Source of the DNA: Teretinema zuelzerae
GTDB lineage: Bacteria > Spirochaetota > Spirochaetia > Treponematales > Treponemataceae
NCBI RefSeq assembly: GCF_021021555.1
Contig: NZ_JAINWA010000003.1
Location: forward strand, 1,860,001-1,924,000
Reading direction: 5' to 3'
Length of the DNA: 64,000 nt
Shown here: positions 34,901 through 42,156 of the stretch, piece by piece
How positions within the stretch are numbered: the first letter of the stretch is position 1
Layout of the letters: each line of letters begins with the position of its first letter
Translations under genes and position numbers: made by a program
Notes under the pieces: generated by a model
The model's input: only the letters and a program-made list of their open reading frames with translations
Databases searched by the model: none
What the model was told of the DNA's origin: nothing

Positions 34901-35092
34901 CGTTACGTTCTGCTCGACCTCCGCGGGACCGACGTTTCCGTAAGTCGTTGAAACCGAAAGCATGGGAAAAGTTACCGAAGGAAACAACGCGACGCCCAGC
35001 CGGGGAACAAAGATGGCCGAAACCACGCAAATCAATGCGAACAGCATGGAAATCGTAACCGGCTGGCGAACGCTCAGCTCAGATATTTTCAT
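31958..35092 (-). CDS. RND-family efflux pump, inner-membrane subunit
   Basis: A 1044-residue transporter of AcrB/MexB type, full length for the family. MKISELSVRQPVTISMLFALICV forms the first membrane helix, followed by a large periplasmic porter domain. GIGMIVDSSIVVLDNIHRY is the fourth helix with the proton-relay aspartate, and the second-half counterpart is GIVVNNGIVLVDYTNG. It pumps substrates from the periplasm or membrane into the outer channel. It is the last gene of a three-gene operon, overlapping the adaptor gene by four bases. Confidence 0.93.
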   Translation of the reverse strand: MKISELSVRQPVTISMLFALICVVSAIFVPRLGVALFPSVTFPMLSVSTTYGNVGPAEVEQNVTKLLESRLSVVSGLKSMTSTSSAGRSNISLEFGYDTDLTEASDAINQILSRVVRMLPDECDTPILRKFDINSMPIMRLTVRGDLPISELKALAEDKIAPLLERVDGVAATNVSGGANKIIRVDVTENRLRAYGLTLSGIASSLAVRNIQSSGGTMTEDGKNYQIFVDEKFRTLDDIRQTVVAGVSIPAVGSSVTRSNVVRLEDVAEVSDSYDYSGNAVYIDGVPGLYISVTNETDSNSTSVAEAVRDAIPEINALLPFGVELSVLSDNTTMISSTMNEVYNSALQGAVLAMLVILLFLRSMKGTLIIGLSMPISILVTLLGMSLLDLTLNMMTMTGLILGIGMIVDSSIVVLDNIHRYREKGDNSAVAAIKGSGEVVIAITASTLTTLCVFLPVLIYKAELENLGQMFGDMVVTVVLSLTVSLFVSITLVPALSGSILRLNTRVQKPLRNPVVRRIDEAIERLFQRIEVGYARSLSFALRNRLLVLTFVAMLFGLSVIQFLSLGLSFAPQARTDDSVTISLTLPEGTDNSITEAILFQAQEIIVQKVKGYKSLILTVGTGNTGSIQITLPDIKKQTITPEEVRNLVQKDLAGIPGATFLFTAGRSFRPGSAIDVRLSSEDQTAVADTAARVVEILKGIPGLTEVKTDLEGGSPQYTVVVDRDRAAAFGVSVSAISSEIQAALNGIQSTTIQYGNEEVSIRVYLPDYEISSLSDLTRLSVKGTKGMVSLDNLVSFQSTTAPRTISREEGLRVNHVTAALELGTTANRLQPIVEKAIAEKLALPDSVALDYGGEAQDLSKSGGTMLLVILIAVILVFIVMAAQFESLVDPLIILVSIPLLLIGVVAVYTVSGQAFNLFSAVGIVALVGIVVNNGIVLVDYTNGLMKNKIPVGDACIAAARNRLRPILMTTLTTVFATIPMGFFPGEGGEQMQPIGVTIVGGILSGAVLTLFVTPIMYTLLNKRREKRFYDPDSLQNMLENYQS

Positions 35093-36072
35093 GACTTTTT
35101 ACCCTCCGCGACTCTGCGGATCGGCGTGCCTTCGGAAACGGAGCCGGAATAAATGACCGCATCCCCGAACGAAAGACCGCTGACTATTTCAGCGTCCTTG
35201 TCGTTCATCAAGCCGGTCGAAACCCGAACCCGGCGGGCCTTCGAATCCGCGTCTACGGTATACACGACGGTTTCCCCGTTATAGATTCGCAAAGCGCTCC
35301 GCGGCACGACGCACACTCCGGATCTTTTTTCCGTGACGAGGCTGATGGCGGCGAACATGCCGGGCTTCAGGCGCTCGTCTTTTGCATCGAACACAAGGAC
35401 GGCTTCCACGGTTCTGGAAACCGAATCCACGACCGGGCTCACCCTGGCCACGCGCGCCGAAAACACTTCTCCCGGAAAGGGAACGAGGGCAACGCTCGCC
35501 TTCAATCCGCTTCGCAGCACGGCGACATACTTTTCCGGAACAAAGGTGATGAGCTCCAGCTCGTCGATAACGCCGACCTTGGCAACCGGAGAGGAGACGC
35601 TGATCGTTTCGCCTATTTTATACGGAAGAGAAATCACCGTTCCGTCGATCGTCGAACGGACGGGGCTCACCGCAAAGGGAGACCCCGGGCGGGAAGGATC
35701 CACAAGAGCGATCACCCCGCCCTTCTTGATCTCGGCTCCCGGTCCCACCTTATAATCGACCAGCTTTCCCGAGGCGTCGGCATAGATCGAAATTTCCGAC
35801 CGCGAAGCGACATCCCCGTTGATGCGGATAGCCTTTTCGATGTCAGCCGGCGCAATATCCCGGACGGCCACGGTGATCGCGTTTTGCTTGTCGCCGCCGG
35901 ACGCGCCGGGAGTTTTCTTCTGCTCTGCAGGCGAAGCGTTTCCGGCGGCAGGCGCCTTTTGCGCGTCGGCTTTATCCGGCGTAAAAACCGCAACCAGAAT
36001 GGCTGCCCCGAAAATAAAAATAAAGGCCAGTAAAAACAGCTGAATGATTCTGTCCGCAGAAGTTTTAATCAT
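35089..36072 (-). CDS. Periplasmic adaptor subunit of the RND pump
   Basis: A 327-residue membrane-fusion protein with an N-terminal membrane anchor (about residues 10-29) and a proline/alanine-rich linker. A lipoyl-like half motif is GDVASRSEISIYADASGKLVDYKVGPGAEIKKGGVIALVD, paired with SPVRSTIDGTVISLPYKIGETIS. A beta-barrel and membrane-proximal domain follow. The alpha-hairpin between lipoyl halves is almost absent, as in short HlyD-type adaptors. It overlaps both neighbours, tolC-like upstream and RND downstream. Confidence 0.9.
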   Translation of the reverse strand: MIKTSADRIIQLFLLAFIFIFGAAILVAVFTPDKADAQKAPAAGNASPAEQKKTPGASGGDKQNAITVAVRDIAPADIEKAIRINGDVASRSEISIYADASGKLVDYKVGPGAEIKKGGVIALVDPSRPGSPFAVSPVRSTIDGTVISLPYKIGETISVSSPVAKVGVIDELELITFVPEKYVAVLRSGLKASVALVPFPGEVFSARVARVSPVVDSVSRTVEAVLVFDAKDERLKPGMFAAISLVTEKRSGVCVVPRSALRIYNGETVVYTVDADSKARRVRVSTGLMNDKDAEIVSGLSFGDAVIYSGSVSEGTPIRRVAEGKKS

Positions 36073-37402
36073 TATCGTCTCCTTGGTTCATCAATTCCGA
36101 AACGGGGATGTTCAGCGCAAAGGTCAAATCGGCGACCACGTTTCGATACGACGATTCGGCGGATAGAAGAGCGAGGCCGGCGTTCAGGCGGTCTTTCCTG
36201 GCTGTTTCCAAATTCGTCGAACCGACGAGGCCGGCTTCGTATCCCTGCCTGGCGAGCTCGTATGCCCTGATCGTATTTCTTTCATTCAATTTATGCACAG
36301 TCAGCGATTCAACCAGCTGATTAGCTGACTCGAACAAACTTTCTATCTCTTTCCGTGCCGCGACGCGGGTTTGCATCAACGCTAGTTCCGCTTCTTTAAC
36401 CGCGGTCTCGGCGTCCCTTTGCGCAACGGCGTCTTTCGAACCCGGCAGATAGCCTCCGAGCGGGAGAGACAGAGACAACGAAAAAGATCCTGTTTCCGGA
36501 AGACCGGAACCTTCAGACAAATCCGCTATCCCGAAATTCTCCGAAACAGAAACAGTCGGGCCGTATCGGGTGAGCGCGCTGTTCCGTGCCGCGCTTTTCG
36601 CCCGCGCCAGCGCAATTCCCGCCGAAACGACGTCGTGCCTGAGCGCGATGTATCGATCCATGTCGTCCGGCTTTTTAATGACCTGCCCGGAACAGGGTTC
36701 GACGGGAGCCATCGGAAGAACCGAATCAAGCGGTATCCCAAGGAGAGAATTGAGGTTTCTCAGGCTTCCCGCCAGGGCGTTTTTCCGAATCATCGCCTGG
36801 GGGAGAAGCGAGGCGGCTGAATATTCAGCCTGAAGCATGTCGAGTTCGGGAATCTGTCCGTTTTCATAATTCGATCGGGCCTTAGCCGCAAGGCTTTGGG
36901 CAAGAACCAGATTATGCTCGGTCAGCGAGAGATCCCCTTGGGCAGCGTAGACTGCGTTCCAGGCCTTCCACACATCCCGATACAGGGACGCCTCGGTTTT
37001 CCGATAATTCGCCGCGGCCGCAAGATACGCCGCCTCGTCCTGAGCCAAACTTTCCGCGATGCCGCTGTTCAACGACAGAGACAAGCCTGCCGACGCGGAC
37101 AGAACGGTTCCAGTCGCGGCAGATTCCGCGCCGCCCGGCAGCGCATGGACGTTTTTAAGGGAACCTGATAACGAAATGTTCGGATAAAAACGATTCGTCT
37201 TCCATTTATTAGCGTATTCGGCCTGTTCGAATGCCAAACGTTGTTTCTTCAGCGCAAGATTATTCTCCCGGGCTATCCGCCATGCGTCGTCCAGGGTAAG
37301 TTCGTCGTCAGGACTAAAAAAATCTGAAGCCTGGGCATAGGAACACACGGACAGAAGGGCAACGGCGCATAAAAGGATGCTTTTTTTCTTCAATATAAAC
37401 AC
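36065..37402 (-). CDS. TolC-family outer-membrane efflux channel
   Basis: A 445-residue protein with a Sec signal peptide (cleavage after YAQA, near residue 25). Two long coiled-coil halves follow the TolC pattern: LTLDDAWRIARENNLALKKQRLAFEQAEYANK, and later the repeat MDRYIALRHDVVSAGIALARAKSAARNSAL. It forms the trimeric outer channel for the pump encoded downstream. It is the first gene of the operon, with AAAGGAG before the start. No regulator gene is adjacent. Confidence 0.9.
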   Translation of the reverse strand: MFILKKKSILLCAVALLSVCSYAQASDFFSPDDELTLDDAWRIARENNLALKKQRLAFEQAEYANKWKTNRFYPNISLSGSLKNVHALPGGAESAATGTVLSASAGLSLSLNSGIAESLAQDEAAYLAAAANYRKTEASLYRDVWKAWNAVYAAQGDLSLTEHNLVLAQSLAAKARSNYENGQIPELDMLQAEYSAASLLPQAMIRKNALAGSLRNLNSLLGIPLDSVLPMAPVEPCSGQVIKKPDDMDRYIALRHDVVSAGIALARAKSAARNSALTRYGPTVSVSENFGIADLSEGSGLPETGSFSLSLSLPLGGYLPGSKDAVAQRDAETAVKEAELALMQTRVAARKEIESLFESANQLVESLTVHKLNERNTIRAYELARQGYEAGLVGSTNLETARKDRLNAGLALLSAESSYRNVVADLTFALNIPVSELMNQGDDND

Positions 37403-37537
37403 GAGAGGCTCCTTTTTTTGTTAAAAGTATACAACATAAAAAAGCAATGGATACAGTTATCTCCGGATACCTTTGGAAAAGTCTATAAACTCTGGTATAC
37501 TAACACTGTGTTTTTTCGGGCCCGGTAAGATACCCTA

Positions 37538-37567
37538 TTGACCTTCCGGGCGTATTCCTGCTATGCT
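37538..37567 (+). promoter_or_regulatory. Promoter of tRNA-Ala
   Basis: TTGACC (37538-37543), an 18-base spacer and TATGCT (37562-37567) end 11 bases before the tRNA. Confidence 0.6.
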
Positions 37568-37578
37568 CTCTTTACCTC

Positions 37579-37652
<74 letters not shown>

Positions 37653-37701
37653 CGAGTTTCCTACCTGCGTTCGGCCGCTGCATATCCAAAAGAAGTAAAT
37701 A

Positions 37702-39336
37702 ATGGATGATCTTGGACTCGATCCGGAACTTGCAGCCCTTCTCGACAATACTCCCATAAAAAAATCCGGACCCGCGATACGAAAAGATTCTCTTTTCTCG
37801 AATTCGCGCGAGGCCGTCGGATCGGCAGACAAGGGCATCGCGGACGTCGATTTGACGGCATCGACATTCACAAAAATCGATAAATTCCTCAACGACACGC
37901 CCCATGCCTTATACGACGATCCTTCGTATTATAAAAAGGTTTTGGGAGGCGAAAACGAATCCGCCCAACGTCTCCACGGCCTTCTCACAAAATTTCTTAC
38001 CTGCCAGGACCCGAAAGACAGAGGCGTATACCGGCAACAGCTGATTACCGCCTATTGGGACTTCTCCTGCAACCTCGCGATTAAATCGGCGTCCCTCAGG
38101 ATGGAACAGGCAAAGCGCTATTCCCTGCGGTACGGCCTCGTCCTCCCGACGCTGCTCACCCCTGAGCAAAAAAGTCTCTTCGCTTCGATCATAGACGAAA
38201 ACATCTGGAGGGAGCCCGTCTACTATCTCGACGAATGGTTCCGGGAAATCGGTTCCGGAAAGATCGGGCCGTCGAGCACAGACGAGGCAAGAACGAACAG
38301 GAAAGACGATTCGGCCCGGTTCCAGCAGCTGTTGTCGAAGGCACAGGGAAAACTCCAAAGTGCTGAAAACCTCCTTCGGGCAAAATCCGAAGAGCGCATC
38401 AGGCTCGAAGACAATATCAAGGAGACGCTCAACATCGCTTTCCAGCATGAGCCGCTAGCGGGATTCGCAGGCGTCAGGGACGCCTTCACCGACCAGCAAA
38501 AGCGGATGATAACGGAAATTTCCGAGAAAATGAGAAAGCTCGCGATTCTCGACAAGGAGCTGCTTTCCTTCATCCGGGACTATGAAACCGCGGAAGACGA
38601 CGTGCGCACGCTTCAACAGAAGGTAGACTCTTCAGGCGGAGGGGAAACAAACATCTCCGGAATAACCGCGGAATTTGAAACGATTCGCCAAATGGCGAAA
38701 ATGACCTGCGGACGGCAGGGAAACCACTTCCCGATCCTTTCCCGCGAATATTTCCACTCCTCCTCGCGGGAAATCGGCATCAGGGAAAACGTCATCGAAG
38801 CCCTTCGAACCATAGAATCCATCGATCCCGAGGCCTACTGCAGGCAATATAAATCTCAGCTCAACCGCATCCCGCCATTCGTCATTCTCATCCCCTCTTA
38901 CGGGGATACCGGGATGTGCTGGGAACCCTTCGACCGCTACAACCGCGTCACCAGCCGCGGCCGCATAGCGATCCCGATGTACGCTAAAAATCTGCAGATT
39001 GCCGTGTTGACCGCAGTCGCGGATCTTCGCTGGCAGGTCGCAAAGGAAAAAGCCTCCTACTACTGGATGGAAGAAGGCCTTACCGGCAACTATTACCAGT
39101 GGTTCCAGGGACAAAAGCTCAAAGGAGACGTCAAGGAATACTTCATCAACGACTATCTGCTGTGGATGCTGAAGGAAAGCGACGGAATCCAGAAACTGAA
39201 CAAGGAAGTACGGGGAATTTTCTGGCGCTATATGCCCTTCCATAAAGACGTCAAACAAAAACTTAAAGGACGGGCCCTCGTGTATCAGGAGCTTTGCCAG
39301 AGAGACCTCAACCGCGAAATGTCCGACGGCTACTGA
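37702..39336 (+). CDS. Large cytoplasmic protein of unknown function (spirochaete-type)
   Basis: A 544-residue protein without signal peptide or membrane segments. Residues about 200-320 are strongly charged and heptad-like (coiled coil), flanked by globular parts. The C-terminal part has several aromatic-rich blocks (YYWMEEGLTGNYYQWFQGQKL). I do not recognise a family; the style matches hypothetical proteins of Treponema. It starts 50 bp after tRNA-Ala and ends before a strong terminator. Confidence 0.8.
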   Translation: MDDLGLDPELAALLDNTPIKKSGPAIRKDSLFSNSREAVGSADKGIADVDLTASTFTKIDKFLNDTPHALYDDPSYYKKVLGGENESAQRLHGLLTKFLTCQDPKDRGVYRQQLITAYWDFSCNLAIKSASLRMEQAKRYSLRYGLVLPTLLTPEQKSLFASIIDENIWREPVYYLDEWFREIGSGKIGPSSTDEARTNRKDDSARFQQLLSKAQGKLQSAENLLRAKSEERIRLEDNIKETLNIAFQHEPLAGFAGVRDAFTDQQKRMITEISEKMRKLAILDKELLSFIRDYETAEDDVRTLQQKVDSSGGGETNISGITAEFETIRQMAKMTCGRQGNHFPILSREYFHSSSREIGIRENVIEALRTIESIDPEAYCRQYKSQLNRIPPFVILIPSYGDTGMCWEPFDRYNRVTSRGRIAIPMYAKNLQIAVLTAVADLRWQVAKEKASYYWMEEGLTGNYYQWFQGQKLKGDVKEYFINDYLLWMLKESDGIQKLNKEVRGIFWRYMPFHKDVKQKLKGRALVYQELCQRDLNREMSDGY

Positions 39337-39371
39337 ACGCGGCGCCGCCGAAGAGCGTTCAAGCAGAACGT

Positions 39372-39420
39372 AAAAAAAAGCCTTTCGCGTGGTCTTCAAG
39401 ACCCGGCGGAAGGCTTTTTT
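39372..39420. terminator. Bidirectional terminator
   Basis: AAAAAAGCCTTTCGC pairs with GCGGAAGGCTTTTTT around a 16-base loop. An A-run and a T-run on the two sides serve the plus-strand gene before it and the minus-strand lspA operon that meets it. Confidence 0.85.
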
Positions 39421-39427
39421 CGTCGAA

Positions 39428-39715
39428 TCAATCCAGATTCGGTTTTCTTTTTCTCGGATTTGAAAACAAAGGCTCCATCTTGTCCGAAAGATGAAAGCGT
39501 TCAATAACCCAGCGGGTAAGACGCTGATAGGCGAACATGGCCAGAACGATCCCCGCGACGAAGGCGAACGGAACGATCGTGCCGACGCTGTTTCCGAAAT
39601 ACGGAACCAACAAGCTCACCCCGTACAAGGCCAGTCCGATAAACAGAATCGCGAGAATAACATTCACCACGGTGCCGCCGAGTATAAAAAGAAGCGTATT
39701 CGCTTTTTTATTCAT
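39428..39715 (-). CDS. Small two-helix membrane protein
   Basis: A 94-residue or slightly longer protein starting MNKKANTLLF with two membrane segments (about residues 9-32 and 44-64) and a basic tail RKRKPNLD. The ATG overlaps the lspA stop (ATGA) with GAGGAGA upstream, so it is translationally coupled to lspA. The longer upstream frame lies inside lspA and is rejected. The function is unknown; similar small proteins follow lspA in some spirochaetes (inference). Confidence 0.75.
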   Translation of the reverse strand: MNKKANTLLFILGGTVVNVILAILFIGLALYGVSLLVPYFGNSVGTIVPFAFVAGIVLAMFAYQRLTRWVIERFHLSDKMEPLFSNPRKRKPNLD

Positions 39716-40236
39716 TTCGCGTCTCCTCGAGAGTCCTTCATCATGAAAAGGATGCTGATTAACAACAGAATGCCGCATACGACTACAGCCGAATCGGCTA
39801 CATTGAAGGTAGGCCAGCGTTCAAGGCCGAAAAGTCCATAAAACTTTACATCCAGGAAATCAAGAACGCCTTCGGGCCGGAAGAACCTGTCGATCAAATT
39901 GCCCAGCCCCCCGCCGACGATACCCGCCACGCACCACCGCTGAAGCGAAGTCAGGTCTGTGCTTCTGAAATACACCCCGATTACGATCACGATCACGATC
40001 AAGGGCATAAGCCCGAAGAGGATGCTCCGGATATCATGCGAAAGCCCTCCGCCGATGCTGAACGCGATTCCGGGATTATACACATGAATTATACGAAAAA
40101 AGTCGCCCCAGAGCGAAAAACCGACAGACCAGGGACGAACCAAAACGCTCACCGCGAGCTTCGTCAGTTGATCTGCCGCCAGGACGGCGGCTGTCAGGGA
40201 AAACGGCAACAGTTTCGCCAGAAATTTAGTATCCAT
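39712..40236 (-). CDS. lspA: Lipoprotein signal peptidase (signal peptidase II)
   Basis: A 174-residue inner-membrane aspartic protease that removes signal peptides from prolipoproteins. Four membrane helices are present. Catalytic aspartates lie in GNLIDRFFRPEGVLDFLDV and FNVADSAVV, the two conserved blocks. AADQLTKLAV near the N-terminus is also conserved. CGAGGG precedes the ATG. A periplasm-rich, lipoprotein-rich spirochaete depends heavily on it. Confidence 0.95.
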   Translation of the reverse strand: MDTKFLAKLLPFSLTAAVLAADQLTKLAVSVLVRPWSVGFSLWGDFFRIIHVYNPGIAFSIGGGLSHDIRSILFGLMPLIVIVIVIGVYFRSTDLTSLQRWCVAGIVGGGLGNLIDRFFRPEGVLDFLDVKFYGLFGLERWPTFNVADSAVVVCGILLLISILFMMKDSRGDAK

Positions 40237-40272
40237 ACGAACCCTCGAATGTAAAAGTTAGGTTCATTGTAC

Positions 40273-41034
40273 CTATAAACCGGTGGGTACGTCTATAAAA
40301 ACCGTATCCAGGGAGGTTTCCCGTCCGAGCCGTTCGGCAAGCAGCTTCACGCCGACTGTTTCAGTCTGGTAATGGCCTCCGGAAATCACCGATATCCCCT
40401 GCTCTAAACAGGCATGATATATTTCATGGCTGACGTCTCCGGTTATGAACAGATCGCATCCTTCGGCGATGGCCTGGTGAACCTCGTCGGTCGCGCCTCC
40501 GGAAACCACGGCGGCCGAATGTATTTCCCGCGGTCCGAACGGCAGAATAGACAGGGGCTTCGAACCGTCCGGAAAAAGCCGCCGGACAGCCTCGTCGATC
40601 GAAACCGGCGAGGCGAAAACCCCTTTATATCCGATCCGAACGCCCCGCCACTCGCCGAAACTCTCCAGATCGATCAATCCCAAACGAGCGGCGATTCCGG
40701 CGTTATTCCCCACCTCCGGATGAGCGTCGAGGGGGAGATGGGCCGCGTACAGCGCGAGATTGGCGTCCAGCAGCGCCTTGATCCTGCGGTAATGGGCGCC
40801 GGTAACGACAACCGGATCCCGCCAAAAGAGCCCGTGGTGAACGATAAGGACACCGGCGCCGGCTTCGGAAGCCCGTAGAATCGTTTCAAGCGACGCGTCC
40901 ACGGCAAAGGCGGCCCGCGAAATATCGCTGCCGTCGTTTTCCACCTGTATTCCGTTCCGCGAAGGATCCGAACCGCTGTATCTTTCCAGGTCAAGAACGG
41001 AATCAAGCCATTTATCGATCTCCGGCAGCCGCAT
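40273..41034 (-). CDS. Nif3-like dinuclear metal-centre protein
   Basis: A 253-residue YbgI/Nif3 protein. Metal ligands are seen as GVLIVHHGLFW (two histidines, about residues 62-72), the AAHLPLDAHPEVGNN block (about 94-108), and near the end GHYQTETVGV. It probably forms the toroidal hexamer of the family and may act as a GTP cyclohydrolase-like hydrolase or repair factor; no firm function is known. AGGAGG precedes the ATG. Its first codons overlap the end of the membrane-protein gene upstream by 23 bp. Confidence 0.9.
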   Translation of the reverse strand: MRLPEIDKWLDSVLDLERYSGSDPSRNGIQVENDGSDISRAAFAVDASLETILRASEAGAGVLIVHHGLFWRDPVVVTGAHYRRIKALLDANLALYAAHLPLDAHPEVGNNAGIAARLGLIDLESFGEWRGVRIGYKGVFASPVSIDEAVRRLFPDGSKPLSILPFGPREIHSAAVVSGGATDEVHQAIAEGCDLFITGDVSHEIYHACLEQGISVISGGHYQTETVGVKLLAERLGRETSLDTVFIDVPTGL

Positions 41035-42100
41035 ACGCCCTCCTCATGTCAAACCAGGAGCCGATCCTCCGCGCCAGCAAAACCGCCGCGGAGCGATCCT
41101 TCTCCCTCGGATAACCGAGAATCACGGCTCCGAGCGGATCGTCGAAAACAAGCTCGCAGGGAATTTCTTTTCCCCCGTCATGAAAAAACACCGCCGGAGC
41201 AGACGAATAAACCGAAGGCATGCTGCCCGAACGGATATCGAACGCCGGCAACGAATCGGAAAGAACCGCTATTCCGTCGCAGATGCCCGGACCCGCCTCC
41301 CACGTTTTGACAACTACGGAAACGGCGTCCCCCTCAGCGACAACATAGAGCGGCTCGTCGTCCGCTTTCATTGCAAGCGCAGTATCGAAGCGCCGGCCGA
41401 CAGAACGCTGCAGGGCATCGCCTGCTTCATCAGGCAGGAGAGCGTCGTTCCGGAGCAAGGCCGCCGAGTAAAACAGTATCTTCCGAATGCCGGATGCGTT
41501 AAATAGAGGGGAAATGAAATCGGAGGCGCTCGAAAACCTCGGCTCGATCACCCGAAAGCCCATTCCGGCGAGAGAGGCCGCAAGGGTGTTCCGGGAGCCT
41601 TCCGTGAAAAAATCTCCCTGAAGAAGCACGAGGCCCCTGCTTCCCGGATATAGCTGCGGATCAGGCTTCCATTCCGAAACAGTCCGCCATGAACCCGGAT
41701 AAAACTGCTCCCTGGACTCGGCGTGCGAAATATCCGAATCGGGAACCGCTTCAGCGACCGGCGCGAAGTACGCAGCGCCGTACGATACGGGGACTAAAAG
41801 CAGCAACAGCAACACCGCCGCAATATAGGAACCGATACCGTACCAATCCGTCGGAAGCCGGAAACAGAACCGCGCGAAACGCGGGAGGTTGAGCAGATTC
41901 AGAAAAACGGAAAACGCCAAAACGGGAACAAAGGAGAGTTGAAACCCGCAGGCGAAAATCAGCGAAACCGCCAAAGCCAGCGAAAGCAGCGGCAGCAGGG
42001 GAATGCCTTCGATGCGCTGGAGCCGCCTGAAAAACGGCCGAAGCAACACCGGAACAGACAGCAGCAATACAAGGATTTCGCCGACAAGTAGATCGCTCAT
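41012..42100 (-). CDS. Membrane protein with a soluble C-terminal domain, unknown
   Basis: A 362-residue protein with three or four N-terminal membrane helices (about residues 5-22, 33-55, 58-70, 87-110), then a soluble alpha/beta region. GLVLLQGDFFTEGSRNTLAASLAGMGFRVIEPRF could be an alpha/beta-hydrolase-like strand and helix, but no catalytic serine elbow is evident. The gene overlaps the Nif3 gene by 23 bp and is divergent from the protease gene at 42157. Confidence 0.7.
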   Translation of the reverse strand: MSDLLVGEILVLLLSVPVLLRPFFRRLQRIEGIPLLPLLSLALAVSLIFACGFQLSFVPVLAFSVFLNLLNLPRFARFCFRLPTDWYGIGSYIAAVLLLLLLVPVSYGAAYFAPVAEAVPDSDISHAESREQFYPGSWRTVSEWKPDPQLYPGSRGLVLLQGDFFTEGSRNTLAASLAGMGFRVIEPRFSSASDFISPLFNASGIRKILFYSAALLRNDALLPDEAGDALQRSVGRRFDTALAMKADDEPLYVVAEGDAVSVVVKTWEAGPGICDGIAVLSDSLPAFDIRSGSMPSVYSSAPAVFFHDGGKEIPCELVFDDPLGAVILGYPREKDRSAAVLLARRIGSWFDMRRAYAAAGDR

Positions 42101-42156
42101 GATGCCCTCACAGGAAAATTAGGGTATACTTTAGTCTGGAAACAAGGAGACTCAAA

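Noticed and set aside
37403-37537. Promoter of the tolC-adaptor-RND operon at TATACT near 37426
   Set aside because: No convincing -35 box lies at the right distance, so it is not listed.
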